A DNA stretch of 64,000 nucleotides from an uncultured beta proteobacterium (lineage in GTDB: Bacteria; Pseudomonadota; Gammaproteobacteria; Burkholderiales; Burkholderiaceae_C). The notes beneath the pieces were generated by a model. That model ran no database searches and had not been told where the DNA came from. It worked only from the letters and a program-made list of their open reading frames with translations. Numbering within the stretch: the stretch's first letter is position 1; the number at the start of each line of letters is the position of its first letter. Shown here in pieces: positions 45,818-56,920 of this stretch. The position numbers were made by a program, and so were the translations under genes. The stretch is from assembly GCA_903905735.1 (NCBI GenBank), contig CAIVHU010000128.1, forward strand, positions 1 through 64,000, in the 5' to 3' direction.

Positions 45818-47350
45818 TTACAGCGGGATGTTGCCGTGTTTGCGCCACGGGTTTTCGATCTTTTTCTCCCGCAGCATCACCAATGAGCGGCAGATGCGCT
45901 TGCGAGTTTCGTGCGGCTGGATCACGTCGTCAATGAAGCCACGCGCACCGGCCACAAACGGGTTGGCAAAACGGGCCTTGTATTCGGCTTCTTTGGCAGC
46001 GAGTTTTTCAGGGTGGCCCTTGTCTTCGCGGAAGATGATTTCCACCGCGCCCTTAGCACCCATCACGGCGATTTCGGCATTGGGCCAGGCCAAATTCACG
46101 TCGCCGCGCAGGTGCTTGGAGCTCATCACGTCGTAGGCACCACCATAGGCTTTGCGAGTGATCAGCGTGATCTTGGGCACGGTGCACTCTGCGTAGGCGT
46201 AGAGCAGCTTGGCACCATGCTTGATGATGCCGCCGTACTCCTGCGCGGTGCCGGGCATGAAGCCGGGCACATCGACAAAAGTAATCACCGGGATATTGAA
46301 CGCGTCGCAAAAACGCACAAAACGCGCCGCCTTGATGGAACTTTTGATGTCCAGGCAACCGGCCAGCACCAGCGGCTGGTTGGCCACAAAACCAACGGTC
46401 TGGCCTTCCATCCGGCCAAAACCGATGATGATGTTCTTGGCATATTCCGGCTGCAACTCGAAGAAGTCGCCGTCATCCACCGTCTTGGTGATCAGCTCCT
46501 TCATGTCATACGCCTTGTTGGCGTTGTCGGGCACCAAGGTATCCAGACTGAAGTCTTGCCGGTCGGCCGGGTCGCCACTCTTGCGCACCGGGGGCTTTTC
46601 GCGGTTGTTGAGCGGCAGGTAGTTGTACAGGCGGCGCAGCAGCAGCAGCGCTTCCACGTCGTTCTCAAATGCCAGGTCGGCCACGCCGCTCTTGGTGGAG
46701 TGGCTGATGGCACCACCGAGTTCTTCGGCGGTCACGTCTTCGTGCGTGACGGTCTTGACCACTTCGGGGCCGGTCACAAACATGTAGCTGGAATCCTTCA
46801 CCATGAAGATGAAGTCGGTCATGGCCGGTGAATACACCGCACCACCGGCGCACGGGCCCATGATCAGGCTGATCTGCGGAATCACGCCGCTGGCCATCAC
46901 GTTGCGCTGGAACACGTCGGCGTAGCCGCCCAGGGAGGCCACACCTTCCTGAATCCGCGCGCCACCTGAGTCGTTCAGGCCGATCACCGGTGCGCCGACC
47001 TTCATGGCCTGGTCCATGATCTTGCAGATTTTTTCGGCATGCGCCTCAGAGAGCGCACCGCCAAACACGGTGAAATCCTGGCTGAACACAAACACCAGGC
47101 GGCCGCTGATCATGCCGTAGCCGGTGACCACACCGTCGCCGGGGATCTTGTTGTCTTCCATGCCGAAATCGACACAGCGATGCTCGACAAACATGTCCCA
47201 TTCTTCAAACGTGCCTTCGTCGAGCAGCATCTCGATGCGTTCGCGGGCGGTGAGTTTGCCCTTTTTGTGTTGGGCATCGATACGCTTTTGGCCACCGCCC
47301 AGGCGGGCCAGGTCGCGCTTTTTATCAAGTAAGGCAATGATGTCGTGCAT
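45818..47350 (-). CDS. pccB: propionyl-CoA carboxylase beta subunit (carboxyltransferase)
   Basis: A 510-residue carboxyltransferase with [24 protein letters not shown] and [22 protein letters not shown] (acyl-CoA oxyanion site) in the first half, and [29 protein letters not shown] and [15 protein letters not shown] in the second. It pairs with PccA. The length and motifs are those of propionyl- rather than acetyl-specific enzymes, which the mutase neighbours support. Confidence 0.95.
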   Translation of the reverse strand: MHDIIALLDKKRDLARLGGGQKRIDAQHKKGKLTARERIEMLLDEGTFEEWDMFVEHRCVDFGMEDNKIPGDGVVTGYGMISGRLVFVFSQDFTVFGGALSEAHAEKICKIMDQAMKVGAPVIGLNDSGGARIQEGVASLGGYADVFQRNVMASGVIPQISLIMGPCAGGAVYSPAMTDFIFMVKDSSYMFVTGPEVVKTVTHEDVTAEELGGAISHSTKSGVADLAFENDVEALLLLRRLYNYLPLNNREKPPVRKSGDPADRQDFSLDTLVPDNANKAYDMKELITKTVDDGDFFELQPEYAKNIIIGFGRMEGQTVGFVANQPLVLAGCLDIKSSIKAARFVRFCDAFNIPVITFVDVPGFMPGTAQEYGGIIKHGAKLLYAYAECTVPKITLITRKAYGGAYDVMSSKHLRGDVNLAWPNAEIAVMGAKGAVEIIFREDKGHPEKLAAKEAEYKARFANPFVAGARGFIDDVIQPHETRKRICRSLVMLREKKIENPWRKHGNIPL

Positions 47351-47399
47351 GGTTTTGGATCTCTCGGGTCAGGGAAAAAGTCAAAAGAAAAGTATGAAT

Positions 47400-47441
47400 T
47401 TGATAGCTTTCAGCCCTTATCCGGTCTGGGCGTAGAGCATA
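47400..47441. repeat. palindromic repeat at the meaB 3' end
   Basis: GATAGCTTTCAGCCCTTATC followed by CGGTCTGGGCGTAGAGCAT: a partial copy that encodes the last meaB residues and stop. Confidence 0.55.
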
Positions 47442-48493
47442 TTTCTTGCTGCGGTTGAGGCGGCCAGGCGGCCTTCAAGCACATCTTGCGTGAGTTGCGG
47501 CAGCAGCGCTTGTACCGCAGGATGCTGTCGGAAAGCTTGCTTCAAGCCTGCATCAATGCGCTCCCACATCCAGGCCAGTGCCTGGTTCTGGCGGCGCGAG
47601 GCCTGCTTGCCGTTGGCCAGCTGCAAGGCTTTGAATTCGAGCACTTTGGCCCAGAACGCATCCACGCCAGTGCCTTGCAGGGCGCTGAGCTGCATCACCT
47701 GCGGGTGCCAGATGTGCTCGTTGTGGTGGGCGTTGTCCGGGTTGCCATGCAGGCCCAGCAGCCGCAGGCTCGACGTGATCTGCGCCTGCGCGCGCGTAGC
47801 GGCGTTGGCATCCAGGTCGGCCTTGTTGATGACCACCAGGTCCGCCAGTTCCATCACGCCTTTTTTGATGGCCTGCAAATCGTCACCTGCGTTGGGCAAC
47901 TGCATCAGCACAAACATGTCGGTCATATTGGCCACCGTGGTCTCACTCTGGCCGACACCGACGGTTTCCACAATCACCACGTCGTAACCGGCGGCCTCGC
48001 AGACCAGCATGGCCTCGCGGGTTTTTTCAGCCACGCCGCCCAGCGTGCCGCTGCTCGGGCTGGGACGGATGTAGGCCTGCGGGTTGACCGACAGGTGTTC
48101 CATACGGGTCTTGTCACCCAGAATCGAGCCGCCCGAGACACTGCTGGATGGGTCCACGGCCAGCACTGCTACGCGGTACCCCAGGCTGATCAGATACAGA
48201 CCAAGCGCTTCAATGAACGTCGATTTGCCCACGCCCGGGACGCCGCTGATGCCTAAGCGAAACGAACGTCCTGTATGCGGCAGCAAGGCAGTCAGCAGCT
48301 CGTCGGCCTGCAGGCGGTGGTCTGCGCGGGTGGATTCGAGCAGCGTGATGGCTTTGGCGACGGCGCGGCGCTGCAGCAAGGCTTGGCCATGCACGATACC
48401 CGCCAGCAGCCCCGTCGGATGACGCACTGACGACGCTTCAACAGCTACAAAATCAGAAGCAACTTGCACAGACTGGCCGGTCACTACAGGCAT
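47417..48493 (-). CDS. meaB: methylmalonyl-CoA mutase-associated GTPase MeaB
   Basis: A G-protein chaperone that gates cobalamin loading and protects the mutase. In the 358-residue protein: P-loop [18 protein letters not shown], switch region [33 protein letters not shown], and the base-specificity motif VINKADLD. It lies 38 bases after the mutase gene, as expected for a partner. Confidence 0.95.
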   Translation of the reverse strand: MPVVTGQSVQVASDFVAVEASSVRHPTGLLAGIVHGQALLQRRAVAKAITLLESTRADHRLQADELLTALLPHTGRSFRLGISGVPGVGKSTFIEALGLYLISLGYRVAVLAVDPSSSVSGGSILGDKTRMEHLSVNPQAYIRPSPSSGTLGGVAEKTREAMLVCEAAGYDVVIVETVGVGQSETTVANMTDMFVLMQLPNAGDDLQAIKKGVMELADLVVINKADLDANAATRAQAQITSSLRLLGLHGNPDNAHHNEHIWHPQVMQLSALQGTGVDAFWAKVLEFKALQLANGKQASRRQNQALAWMWERIDAGLKQAFRQHPAVQALLPQLTQDVLEGRLAASTAARNMLYAQTG

Positions 48494-48531
48494 ATTTCTT
48501 ACAAAATCTCAACAGCTCACCCGTCTTCGGT

Positions 48532-50691
48532 TTACTCGCTCAACGCTTTCTTGATCTGCTCCAGCACGTCCTTGGCGCTGGCCGGAATCGGCGTGCCGGG
48601 GCCGTAGATGCCTTTGACACCGGATTCATAGAGCATGTCGTAGTCTTGCCGGGGGATCACACCACCCACAAACACCACAATGTCGTCGCCGCCCTGTTTT
48701 TTGAGTTCGGCAATGATGGCGGGCACCAGGGTTTTGTGACCTGCGGCCAGCGTGCTCACGCCCACAGCATGCACGTCGTTTTCAATCGCCTGGCGGGCAC
48801 ATTCCTCGGGGGTCTGGAATAACGGGCCAATGTCCACGTCAAATCCGAGGTCGGCAAACGCTGTGGACACCACTTTGGCACCCCGGTCATGGCCGTCCTG
48901 ACCGAGTTTGGCAATCATCACGCGTGGGCGACGGCCTTGCGCGGTGGCAAATTCGGCAATCTCGGTCTTGAGCTTGTCCCAACCTTCGGCGCTGTCATAA
49001 GCGGCTGCATACACACCGGTCACCTTTTGCGTGTCGGCGCGATGGCGGCCGAATGATTTTTCCATGGCGTCGCTGATTTCACCCACCGTGGCGCGCGCAC
49101 GCATGGCGTTGATGGACAGTTCCAGCAGATTACCCGCGCCACTGGCCGCTGCGCTTTCAATAGCTGCCAGCGCTTGCTGCACCTGGGCTGGATCACGTTT
49201 TAGCTTGATAGCGTTGAGGCGGGCGATTTGGGAATCGCGCACCGCCACGTTGTCAATGTCACGCGCTTCAATGGCATCTTCGGTCTTGAGCTTGTATTTG
49301 TTGACACCCACGATCACGTCGCGGCCAGAGTCAATACGCGCCTGCTTTTGCGCCGCTGCGGCTTCGATCTTCAGCTTGGCCCAGCCGGAATCCACGGCTT
49401 TGGTCATGCCGCCCATGGCTTCCACTTCTTCAATGATGGCCCAGGCGGCATCAGCCATGTCCTGGGTGAGCTTTTCCATCATGTAGGAACCCGCCCAAGG
49501 GTCAATCACGCTGGTGATGTGAGTTTCTTCCTGGATGATGAGCTGGGTGTTACGGGCAATGCGGCTGGAAAACTCGGTGGGCAGCGCGATGGCTTCGTCG
49601 AAAGAGTTGGTGTGCAGGCTTTGCGTGCCGCCAAATACGGCGGCCATGGCCTCGATGGTGGTGCGCACGATGTTGTTGTATGGGTCCTGTTCGGTGAGTG
49701 ACCAGCCGCTGGTCTGGCTGTGGGTGCGCAGCATCAGGCTCTTGGGTTTCTTGGCATCAAATCCTTTCATGATGCGGCACCACAGCAGGCGCGCGGCGCG
49801 CATTTTGGCCACTTCCAGGTAGAAGTTCATGCCGACGGCCCAGAAAAAGCTCAGGCGACCGGCAAAGTCGTCCACGTCCATGCCCTTGGCGATGGCGGTC
49901 TTGACGTATTCCTTGCCATCGGCCAGCGTGAAGGCCAGTTCCAGCGCCTGATTAGCCCCGGCTTCCTGCATGTGGTAGCCCGAAATCGAGATCGAGTTGA
50001 ACTTCGGCATGTTTTTGGCCGTGTACTCGATGATGTCGCCAATGATCTTCATCGACGGCTCGGGCGGGTAAATGTAGGTGTTGCGCACCATGAACTCTTT
50101 CAGAATGTCGTTCTGAATGGTTCCGCTGAGCTTGTCCTGCGATACGCCCTGCTCTTCCGCGGCCACCACGTAACCCGCCAGCACCGGCAGCACCGCGCCA
50201 TTCATCGTCATGGAGACACTCACTTTGTCAAGCGGAATCTGGTCGAAAAGAATTTTCATGTCCTCGACCGAATCAATCGCCACGCCTGCCTTGCCCACGT
50301 CGCCAGTCACACGCGGATGATCCGAGTCATAACCACGGTGGGTGGCCAGATCGAATGCAACCGACACACCCTGCCCGCCAGCGGCCAGCGCCTTGCGATA
50401 AAACGCGTTGGACTCTTCAGCGGTGGAAAACCCCGCGTACTGGCGAATCGTCCAGGGACGCACGGCGTACATGGTGGCTTGCGGGCCGCGCAGATACGGC
50501 TCAAAACCCGGCAAGGTGTTGGTGTAAGGCAGGCTATGGATGTCTTCAGCGGTGTACAGCGGCTTGACGGTGATGCCGTCCGGCGTTTGCCAGTTCAATG
50601 CATCGACATTGCCGTTGGGTGCAGACTTGGCGGCGGCTTTGGCCCAGGCCTGAAGGTCTGCGCTCTGGAATTCGGGGGATTTTGAGGTCAT
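48532..50691 (-). CDS. scpA: methylmalonyl-CoA mutase, single-chain
   Basis: A B12-dependent mutase converting (R)-methylmalonyl-CoA to succinyl-CoA. The 719-residue protein has the catalytic TIM barrel ([27 protein letters not shown], then [19 protein letters not shown]) and the C-terminal cobalamin domain with [11 protein letters not shown] (axial His601) and the GG-containing [14 protein letters not shown] 50691 is preceded by GGAG; an upstream frame extension is not conserved. It is the first gene of the pathway operon. Confidence 0.96.
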   Translation of the reverse strand: MTSKSPEFQSADLQAWAKAAAKSAPNGNVDALNWQTPDGITVKPLYTAEDIHSLPYTNTLPGFEPYLRGPQATMYAVRPWTIRQYAGFSTAEESNAFYRKALAAGGQGVSVAFDLATHRGYDSDHPRVTGDVGKAGVAIDSVEDMKILFDQIPLDKVSVSMTMNGAVLPVLAGYVVAAEEQGVSQDKLSGTIQNDILKEFMVRNTYIYPPEPSMKIIGDIIEYTAKNMPKFNSISISGYHMQEAGANQALELAFTLADGKEYVKTAIAKGMDVDDFAGRLSFFWAVGMNFYLEVAKMRAARLLWCRIMKGFDAKKPKSLMLRTHSQTSGWSLTEQDPYNNIVRTTIEAMAAVFGGTQSLHTNSFDEAIALPTEFSSRIARNTQLIIQEETHITSVIDPWAGSYMMEKLTQDMADAAWAIIEEVEAMGGMTKAVDSGWAKLKIEAAAAQKQARIDSGRDVIVGVNKYKLKTEDAIEARDIDNVAVRDSQIARLNAIKLKRDPAQVQQALAAIESAAASGAGNLLELSINAMRARATVGEISDAMEKSFGRHRADTQKVTGVYAAAYDSAEGWDKLKTEIAEFATAQGRRPRVMIAKLGQDGHDRGAKVVSTAFADLGFDVDIGPLFQTPEECARQAIENDVHAVGVSTLAAGHKTLVPAIIAELKKQGGDDIVVFVGGVIPRQDYDMLYESGVKGIYGPGTPIPASAKDVLEQIKKALSE

Positions 50692-50830
50692 GAGGGGTAG
50701 CTCCTGTCGGAGGTTCAAACGGTACATCGCCAACGCCAAACATGCAATGACGCGTTGAGTACAGCCTGTAGAGTTTACGTTATTTATAATTATTGATACA
50801 AAAAATTCCTTGCAGCTTACACTTTGCCAT
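50692..50830. promoter_or_regulatory. divergent promoter region of the propionate operon
   Basis: A 139-base AT-rich gap between the mutase gene and the GntR regulator. TTATTTATAATTATTGATAC around 50779 is the AT-rich core and includes an imperfect AT dyad that could be the regulator's site. Confidence 0.5.
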
Positions 50831-51478
50831 ATGGCCGCACTCTCCTTAGCTCCACGCGCACTTTACGAGGAAGTGGCTGAGTTGCTGCGCCAGCGTATTT
50901 TCAGCCGCGAGTTGGAGCCGGGTAGCTGGATTGACGAGCTGAAAATCGCCGAAGCCTACGGCATCAGCCGCACGCCTTTGCGTGAGGCTCTGAAAGTGTT
51001 GGCGGCAGAGGGGCTGGTCACCATGAAGGTGCGCCGGGGTGCGTATGTGACCGAGGTGTCCGAGCGTGATTTGCAGGATGTCTATCACCTGCTGGGCTTG
51101 CTTGAATCAGATGGTGCGGCCATGGTCGCGCAAAACGCCTCGGCCGCCCAGATGGCGCAATTACAGTCACTTCACGATGCCCTGGAGCAATCGGTGTTGC
51201 CAGAGCAGTTTGACCGCGAACAGTTTTTCATCATCAACGAGCGGTTTCACATGCTGCTGTTGGAATTTGCCGACAACCGCTGGCGCAACCAGATGGTGAC
51301 CGACCTGCGTAAGGTCATGAAGCTCAATCGGCACAACTCGCTACTGAAGTCCGGCCGCGTAGAAGAGTCGCTCAATGAACACCGCGCGTTAATGTCAGCG
51401 CTGTTGGCACGAGACCCCGCACTGAGTCACCAGCGCATGGAGGAACACTTCAAAAATGGCCTTGAAGCCGCGAACTGA
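50831..51478 (+). CDS. GntR-family (FCD) transcriptional regulator
   Basis: A 215-residue regulator with an N-terminal winged helix ([54 protein letters not shown]) and a helical FCD ligand domain ([40 protein letters not shown]). Divergent from the mutase operon, it is the likely regulator of propionate/methylmalonate use. I chose ATG 50831 over an in-frame ATG seven codons earlier. Confidence 0.88.
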   Translation: MAALSLAPRALYEEVAELLRQRIFSRELEPGSWIDELKIAEAYGISRTPLREALKVLAAEGLVTMKVRRGAYVTEVSERDLQDVYHLLGLLESDGAAMVAQNASAAQMAQLQSLHDALEQSVLPEQFDREQFFIINERFHMLLLEFADNRWRNQMVTDLRKVMKLNRHNSLLKSGRVEESLNEHRALMSALLARDPALSHQRMEEHFKNGLEAAN

Positions 51479-51510
51479 TTGTATTTGGAAGTTTGGGGCA
51501 ACCGCATCAG

Positions 51511-51587
51511 TGGCCTGCCCGACAGGGGTCGAACCTGTGACCTACAGCTTAGAAGGCTGTTGCTCTATCCAACTGAGCTACGGGCAG
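51511..51587 (-). tRNA. tRNA-Arg (anticodon TCT)
   Basis: The 77-base cloverleaf reads CTGCCCG/CGGGCAG acceptor, GCTCAGTTGGATAGAGC D arm, ACAGC-CTTCTAA-GCTGT anticodon arm (TCT), and ACAGGTTCGACCCCTGT T arm. The CCA end is encoded (51511-51513). Confidence 0.95.
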
Positions 51588-51604
51588 AGATCACGAGAAA
51601 CGAA

Positions 51605-51681
<77 letters not shown>

Positions 51682-51762
51682 ACCCCTGCATTGTAATGGG
51701 TCGAAGAGCCTTTTTTGGCTTGCCCCGCTCAAAGGCAGCTGTTTCACTGGCGTTTATTGATC

Positions 51763-52527
51763 ATGAGCGGTGACCCCCCCGTCCTGACTTGGCTGGAATT
51801 CGGCGACACGTTTCCTGCCGTTCATCACGCCTGGGGTGCAAACTCCGATGCGCCGGGCTTGCTGTGTGCCGGCGGGGATTTATCAACAGACACGTTGCAA
51901 CGGGCCTACCGGTCTGGTGTTTTCCCTTGGTTCAGCGCTGGGCAGCCGGTGTTGTGGTGGAGCCCTGATCCCCGGATGGTTTTGAGACCCACTGAATTTC
52001 GCTTGCACCCCTCATTGAAAAAACGGCTCAAAAAATTCATCCAATCTCCGCATCACGACATCCGGGTGGACTCAGCATTTGAAGAGGTCATCAAAGCCTG
52101 TGCCGACAGCGCCCGGCAGGGTCAGTCAGGCACCTGGATCGTGCCGACCATGGTTCAAGCCTATGTGGCTCTGCATCAGGCTGGTGTGGCGCATAGCGTG
52201 GAGACCTGGGTTGATGGTGAATTGGCAGGTGGGCTGTACTTTGTGGCTATTGGGCGAGCCGTCTTTGGGGAATCGATGTTCCACCGGCAAACGGATGCCT
52301 CGAAAATTGCCCTGGCTGCGCTGGTTGCCATGTGCCGTCAGTTTGGCATCGACCAGGTCGACTGCCAGCAAAACACCCGGCATCTGGCTTCCATGGGCGC
52401 AGCGGAAATGCCCCGAGCCCTGTTTGTTGAACGGGTAGCGACCGCGGCAGCCGAGCCCAACCCCGATTGGACGTTCTCGCCCCTATACTGGAACTGTCTC
52501 ATGGCTCCACAACCCGCCACAACGTGA
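51763..52527 (+). CDS. aat: leucyl/phenylalanyl-tRNA--protein transferase
   Basis: Aat adds Leu or Phe to N-terminal Arg/Lys, marking proteins for ClpAP. In the 254-residue protein: GLLCAGGDLSTDTLQRAYRSGVFPWFSAGQPVLWWSPDPRMVL, GTWIVPTMVQAYVALH, HSVETWVDGELAGGLYFVAIGRAVFGESMF, DCQQNTRHLASMGA. ATG 51763 fits the family start. It is coupled to bpt by a GTGA overlap. Confidence 0.95.
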   Translation: MSGDPPVLTWLEFGDTFPAVHHAWGANSDAPGLLCAGGDLSTDTLQRAYRSGVFPWFSAGQPVLWWSPDPRMVLRPTEFRLHPSLKKRLKKFIQSPHHDIRVDSAFEEVIKACADSARQGQSGTWIVPTMVQAYVALHQAGVAHSVETWVDGELAGGLYFVAIGRAVFGESMFHRQTDASKIALAALVAMCRQFGIDQVDCQQNTRHLASMGAAEMPRALFVERVATAAAEPNPDWTFSPLYWNCLMAPQPATT

Positions 52528-53261
52528 ACCATTCCGAGCGATTCGTCACCGACATTCAGTACTACGCGACTGCGGCGTACCCTTGCAGTTATCTGGAAGG
52601 ACGGCTGGCCAGGTCGCAAGTGGCCGCGCCGAGCGAGGCGATAGACGCTGCCAACTATGACGTGCTGATTCAGCATGGCTTTCGGCGCAGTGGTTCGTTT
52701 GTTTATCGCCCCCAATGCGACAACTGCAACGCTTGCTTGTCGATTCGCCTGCCGGTCGCTGACTTCATGCCCAATCGAAGCCAGAAGCGCGCTTGGGCGC
52801 AGCATGCGTCACTGATTTGCACCGTCACCGAACCCTCCTTTTCGCAGGAGCATTACGCGCTGTACCAGCGCTATCAACGCTCCCGCCACCCCGGCGGTGG
52901 CATGGACATTGATGACGAAGTGCAGTACTCCGATTTTCTAGTGCGGTCCAACGTGCGCTCATGGATGGTGGAGTTCCGTGCACCCTTGCAAGATCAATCT
53001 GGCACAGAGCTCAAGATGGTGTCCATCATCGACGTGCTCAAAGAGGGTCTCTCTGCGGTCTACACCTTTTATGACCCTGAGCCAGGGCAAAACTTCGGCA
53101 CATTCAATGTCCTGTGGCAGATAGAGCGCGCGCGCGCCATGGGGCTGCGCCACCTGTATCTCGGATACTGGATCAAATCCTGCAAAAAAATGGCCTACAA
53201 GTCACATTTCAGACCGTATGAACTTCTGTCTAACGGGCTATGGGAAACGATGGCTCATTAG
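52524..53261 (+). CDS. bpt: aspartate/glutamate leucyltransferase (arginyltransferase family)
   Basis: Bpt transfers Leu to N-terminal Asp/Glu. The 245-residue ATE1-family protein has YPCSYLEGRLARSQVA near the N-terminus, QHGFRRSGSFVYRPQCDNCNACLSIRLPVADF (Cys cluster), SRHPGGGMD, and YLGYWIKSCKKMAYKSHFRPYELL. GTG 52524 overlaps the aat stop. Together aat and bpt give both bacterial N-degron transferases. Confidence 0.93.
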   Translation: MNHSERFVTDIQYYATAAYPCSYLEGRLARSQVAAPSEAIDAANYDVLIQHGFRRSGSFVYRPQCDNCNACLSIRLPVADFMPNRSQKRAWAQHASLICTVTEPSFSQEHYALYQRYQRSRHPGGGMDIDDEVQYSDFLVRSNVRSWMVEFRAPLQDQSGTELKMVSIIDVLKEGLSAVYTFYDPEPGQNFGTFNVLWQIERARAMGLRHLYLGYWIKSCKKMAYKSHFRPYELLSNGLWETMAH

Positions 53262-53304
53262 AATTTCATAGGGTAAAATATATTGAACATTTGTAGGGAG
53301 TCGT

Positions 53305-54084
53305 ATGCGAAAGTCAGATCCAGGAATTCCATCAGTCCCCACCGTTCAGGTGATTGAGCGGATGTTTACCTTGATCGATATTCTGGCCTCTCGTGAAGAA
53401 GCCATGTCACTCAAGGAAATCAGCGAAAAGGCTGGCTTACATGCCTCGACGACGCACCGCATCCTGAACGATTTGGCCACCGGACGTTTTGTGGATCGAC
53501 CCCAGGCTGGTAATTACCGATTGGGTATGCGCCTGTTGGAACTGGGCAACCTGGTCAAGAACCGGCTCAATGTGCGTGACGCGGCACTGGAGCCGATGCG
53601 CGAGTTACACCGCATCACCCAGCAACCGGTCAACCTGAGCATGCGCCAAGGCGATGAAATTGTGTATGTGGAGCGCGCTTACAGCGAACGATCGGGTATG
53701 CAGGTGATTCGTGCGATTGGTGGCAGAGCACCTTTGCATCTCACATCAGTCGGCAAGCTTTTTCTGGCATCAGACGAGCCACAGAGAATTCGCACCTATG
53801 CCACACGCACCGGTTTGAGTGGACACACCAAAAACAGCCTAACCCAGCTGCCTGCGCTTGAAAAAGAGCTGTCGAAGGTACGCCGTGAAACCTACGCTAC
53901 CGACAACGAAGAGCTTGAACTGGGCGTGCGCTGCATGGCAGCCGGCATTCTTGATGATCAGGGCAGGTTGGTCGCTGGCTTGTCAATTTCAGCGCCTGCC
54001 GGGCGCATGGATGAAGCATGGTTACCCAAATTGATGGCGACCGCCGCTGAGATATCGCGCAATCTGGGCTATCACCCAGCGTGA
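53305..54084 (+). CDS. IclR-family transcriptional regulator
   Basis: A 259-residue regulator: winged helix with AMSLKEISEKAGLHASTTHRILNDLATGRFVDR, and an IclR effector domain (YSERSGMQVIRAIGGRAPLHLTSVGKLFLASD, DNEELELGVRCMAAGILDDQGRLVAGLSISAPAGRM). The target is not evident: neighbours are bpt and a convergent endopeptidase gene. Confidence 0.88.
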   Translation: MRKSDPGIPSVPTVQVIERMFTLIDILASREEAMSLKEISEKAGLHASTTHRILNDLATGRFVDRPQAGNYRLGMRLLELGNLVKNRLNVRDAALEPMRELHRITQQPVNLSMRQGDEIVYVERAYSERSGMQVIRAIGGRAPLHLTSVGKLFLASDEPQRIRTYATRTGLSGHTKNSLTQLPALEKELSKVRRETYATDNEELELGVRCMAAGILDDQGRLVAGLSISAPAGRMDEAWLPKLMATAAEISRNLGYHPA

Positions 54085-54085
54085 A

Positions 54086-55168
54086 CTAACCATTGATGGT
54101 GGGCACGCCTGCTTTGGCAGATACCCCACGTTCCGTCGTTTGGATCCAGTGCCGAACGCGCTCGGCATCAGCAAAACGGCTGAGTTTGCCAGCGGAGTCC
54201 AGGAAGACCATGATGAGATTGCGCCCCGCCACACTCGCTTGCATGACCAGGCAACGACCTGCTTCAGTGATGTAGCCGGTTTTTTGCAAGCCAATATCCC
54301 AGGTGGGATTCTTGACCAGCCGGTTGGTGTTGTTGAACTGAAGTGTTCTCCGCCCCACATCCACCTCAAACCCTGGTGACGTTGTCAGTTCCCGCAGCAA
54401 CGGGTGCTGATGTGCGATATCCACAAGTTTCACCAGATCACGCGCACTGGAACGGTTGCTGCTGGACAAGCCCGTCGGTTCGACATAAACGGTGTCAGTC
54501 ATGCCAAGACTGCGCGCCCTGGCATTCATCTGTGCCACAAAAACTGACAGACCACCAGGTGCAGTCCTAGCCAAGGCGTGGGCAGCGCGGTTTTCACTGG
54601 ACATCAGCGCCAAGTGCATCAACTCGCCGCGTGTCAGCACACTGCCAACTTGCAGCCGCGAGCGGCTATTTTTTTCTGTATCGACATCGTCTGAAGTGAT
54701 CGTGATGGGCTCGTCCATCGGTAGGTGAGCATCACTGATCAGTAAGCCGGTCATGAGTTTGGTCAGGGAAGCAATAGGCAAGACCGCTGTGTCATTTTTT
54801 CGGTAAAGCACTTCATTAGTCTGTTGATCCACCACGAGAGCAACACTCGACTTCAGGTTGAGGGAATCAGAAGTTGCATGCAAGCCTTCCATTTGCCCGA
54901 CGGAGGGTGTCTCCGCCACGACAACCTGTTGTTTGGCTCGCACATTTTTTTTGACCACGACAACCTTGCCACGATGTCGTCCTTGCACAACAACTTTCCT
55001 GGATTTACCAACCGGAGCCTTGACCACATGTTGCTTGGCAACACGCACCTTGCTGGTGGCCGCATGCGAAATTGACAACGGAGCCAATGCGATGGAAACA
55101 AAAAATCCCAGCAGAAAAATCAAGCCGCGAGACTTTCTGCCCAGAGAATTCTGTAGAAAAGTTGTCAT
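54086..55168 (-). CDS. pbpG: D-alanyl-D-alanine endopeptidase (PBP7/PbpG-like)
   Basis: A serine peptidase of class S11: SxxK in IASLTKLMTG (Ser134), SxN in MSSENRAAHALA, and KTG in GLQKTGYITEAG. A signal peptide (LIFLLGFFVSIALAPLSISHAA) exports it. Between the signal and the catalytic domain is an unusual ~45-residue, very basic stretch (KVRVAKQHVVKAPVGKSRK... KGKVVVVKKNVR type). I chose ATG 55168, which has AGGAG at eight bases. It would cut peptidoglycan cross-links in the periplasm. Confidence 0.88.
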   Translation of the reverse strand: MTTFLQNSLGRKSRGLIFLLGFFVSIALAPLSISHAATSKVRVAKQHVVKAPVGKSRKVVVQGRHRGKVVVVKKNVRAKQQVVVAETPSVGQMEGLHATSDSLNLKSSVALVVDQQTNEVLYRKNDTAVLPIASLTKLMTGLLISDAHLPMDEPITITSDDVDTEKNSRSRLQVGSVLTRGELMHLALMSSENRAAHALARTAPGGLSVFVAQMNARARSLGMTDTVYVEPTGLSSSNRSSARDLVKLVDIAHQHPLLRELTTSPGFEVDVGRRTLQFNNTNRLVKNPTWDIGLQKTGYITEAGRCLVMQASVAGRNLIMVFLDSAGKLSRFADAERVRHWIQTTERGVSAKAGVPTING

Positions 55169-55212
55169 GACCATGGCTCCTGACCGCACTGTACCGAAGG
55201 TCAGAGTTTAAA

Positions 55213-55252
55213 CGGAAAAAGTCTCGCAGTACCAAGTACTTGCGAGACTTTC
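55213..55252 (-). terminator. leuA rho-independent terminator
   Basis: Minus strand: AAAGTCTCGCA, loop, then TGCGAGACTTTTT. The long stem and T-run lie 20 bases past the leuA stop; the sequence is symmetric enough to work in both directions. Confidence 0.8.
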
Positions 55253-55271
55253 TTCAACCTTCCCCTTGGCT

Positions 55272-56810
55272 TTAGCCTTGGGCAGCCACACGTTCAGCCT
55301 GACTGCTCAGTTTGTTCAGTGCACTCAGATAGGCTTTGGCCGAGGCAACCACAATATCCGGGTCCGCACCCACACCATTGACGACCCGCCCACTGTTTTG
55401 CAGGCGCACCGTGACTTCGCCCTGACTTTCAGTGGAGCCGCTGATGGCGTTGACCGAATAAAGCACCATTTCAGCACCACTTTTGACATTGGCCTCAATG
55501 GCTTTGAGCGACGCATCCACCGGGCCATTGCCGTTGGACTGGCCGGTCACCTCCTTGCCGTCCATCGTCATGATCACAGTGGCCTGAGGCATCTCACCGG
55601 TTTCGCTGTGTTGCGACAGTGACACAAACCCGAAGCGATCATGACTTTGAGCGACGTTTTCTTCGCTGACCAGGGCCAGGATGTCTTCGTCAAAGATCTC
55701 GCTCTTGCGGTCGGCCAGATCCTTGAACTTGATGAACGCATTGTTGATCTCGGCCTCGCTGTCCATCGTCACGCCCAGTTCCTGCAGGCGAAGTTTGAAG
55801 GCGTTGCGACCGCTGAGCTTGCCCATCACGATCTTGTTGTTGCTCCAGCCCACGTCTTCCGCCCGCATGATTTCGTAGGTGTCACGGGCCTTCAACACGC
55901 CATCCTGGTGGATGCCAGACGCATGGGCAAACGCATTCGCACCCACTACGGCCTTGTTGGGCTGTACCACAAAGCCCGTGGTCTGACTGACCAAACGGCT
56001 GGCAGCCAGAATGTGTTTGGTGTCAATACCCAGTTCCAGACCAAAATAGTCTTTGCGCGTCTTGACCGCCATGACAATTTCTTCCAAAGAGCAATTCCCG
56101 GCACGTTCACCAAGACCATTGATGGTGCACTCCACTTGGCGCGCACCGCCAATTTTCACACCTGCTAATGAGTTGGCTACCGCCATGCCCAGGTCATTGT
56201 GGCAATGCACGGACCAGATCGCCTTGTCGCTGTTCGGAATACGCTCGCGCAAATCCTTGATGAAATTGCCATACAACTCGGGGATGGCGTAGCCCACTGT
56301 GTCAGGCACATTGATGGTGGTCGCACCTTCATTGATCACGGCCTCAAACACACGGCACAAAAAGTCCGGATCAGAACGATACGCATCTTCGGCGCTGAAC
56401 TCAATGTCGCCCATGAGGTTACGGGCAAACCGCACAGCCAGTTTGGATTGCTCAAACACCTGATCTGGCGTCATGCGCAGCTTCTTCTCCATGTGCAGCG
56501 GGCTGGTCGCCAAAAACAGGTGCAGCCGACCCGAGTTGGCTGACTTCAGTGCTTCGGCAGCGCGCGAGATGTCGCGGTCACTGGCGCGAGCCAGCGAACA
56601 CACGGTCGAATCCTTGATCACCTCGGCGATGGCCTTGATGCATTCGAAATCACCATTGGAACTGGCGGCAAAACCCGCCTCAATCACGTCCACCTTCAGG
56701 CGTTCCAGCTGGCGGGCAATGCGCAGCTTTTCGTCGCGAGTCATGGAAGCGCCCGGAGACTGCTCGCCGTCACGCAAGGTGGTGTCAAAAATCACTAACT
56801 TGTCTGTCAT
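55272..56810 (-). CDS. leuA: 2-isopropylmalate synthase
   Basis: LeuA condenses acetyl-CoA with 2-oxoisovalerate, the first step of leucine synthesis. The 512-residue protein shows [73 protein letters not shown], and a complete C-terminal regulatory domain (ending [16 protein letters not shown]) for leucine feedback. It has its own leader with an apparent attenuator. Confidence 0.96.
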   Translation of the reverse strand: MTDKLVIFDTTLRDGEQSPGASMTRDEKLRIARQLERLKVDVIEAGFAASSNGDFECIKAIAEVIKDSTVCSLARASDRDISRAAEALKSANSGRLHLFLATSPLHMEKKLRMTPDQVFEQSKLAVRFARNLMGDIEFSAEDAYRSDPDFLCRVFEAVINEGATTINVPDTVGYAIPELYGNFIKDLRERIPNSDKAIWSVHCHNDLGMAVANSLAGVKIGGARQVECTINGLGERAGNCSLEEIVMAVKTRKDYFGLELGIDTKHILAASRLVSQTTGFVVQPNKAVVGANAFAHASGIHQDGVLKARDTYEIMRAEDVGWSNNKIVMGKLSGRNAFKLRLQELGVTMDSEAEINNAFIKFKDLADRKSEIFDEDILALVSEENVAQSHDRFGFVSLSQHSETGEMPQATVIMTMDGKEVTGQSNGNGPVDASLKAIEANVKSGAEMVLYSVNAISGSTESQGEVTVRLQNSGRVVNGVGADPDIVVASAKAYLSALNKLSSQAERVAAQG

Positions 56811-56864
56811 CTCGTCACTCCTGGGTTTTCAATGAATTCGCAATCGAAAATTTGTTCATGCCAA

Positions 56865-56899
56865 CAAAAAAGCCCGTTGCGAATGGCATACGGGCTTTT
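56865..56899 (-). terminator. attenuator terminator upstream of leuA
   Basis: Minus strand: AAGCCCGT, 12-base loop, ACGGGCTT then TTTTTGTT. It lies between the leader peptide and leuA. ACGGGT in the leader (56932-56937) can pair with the GCCCGT arm to form an alternative antiterminator. Confidence 0.75.
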
Positions 56900-56920
56900 C
56901 GGGGTTGATGCAATCAAGCG

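Noticed and set aside
49145-49215. repeat-like ATAGCTGCCAGCGCTTG in the mutase gene
   Set aside because: The protein sequence there fits the family linker without an extra segment; no clear palindrome.
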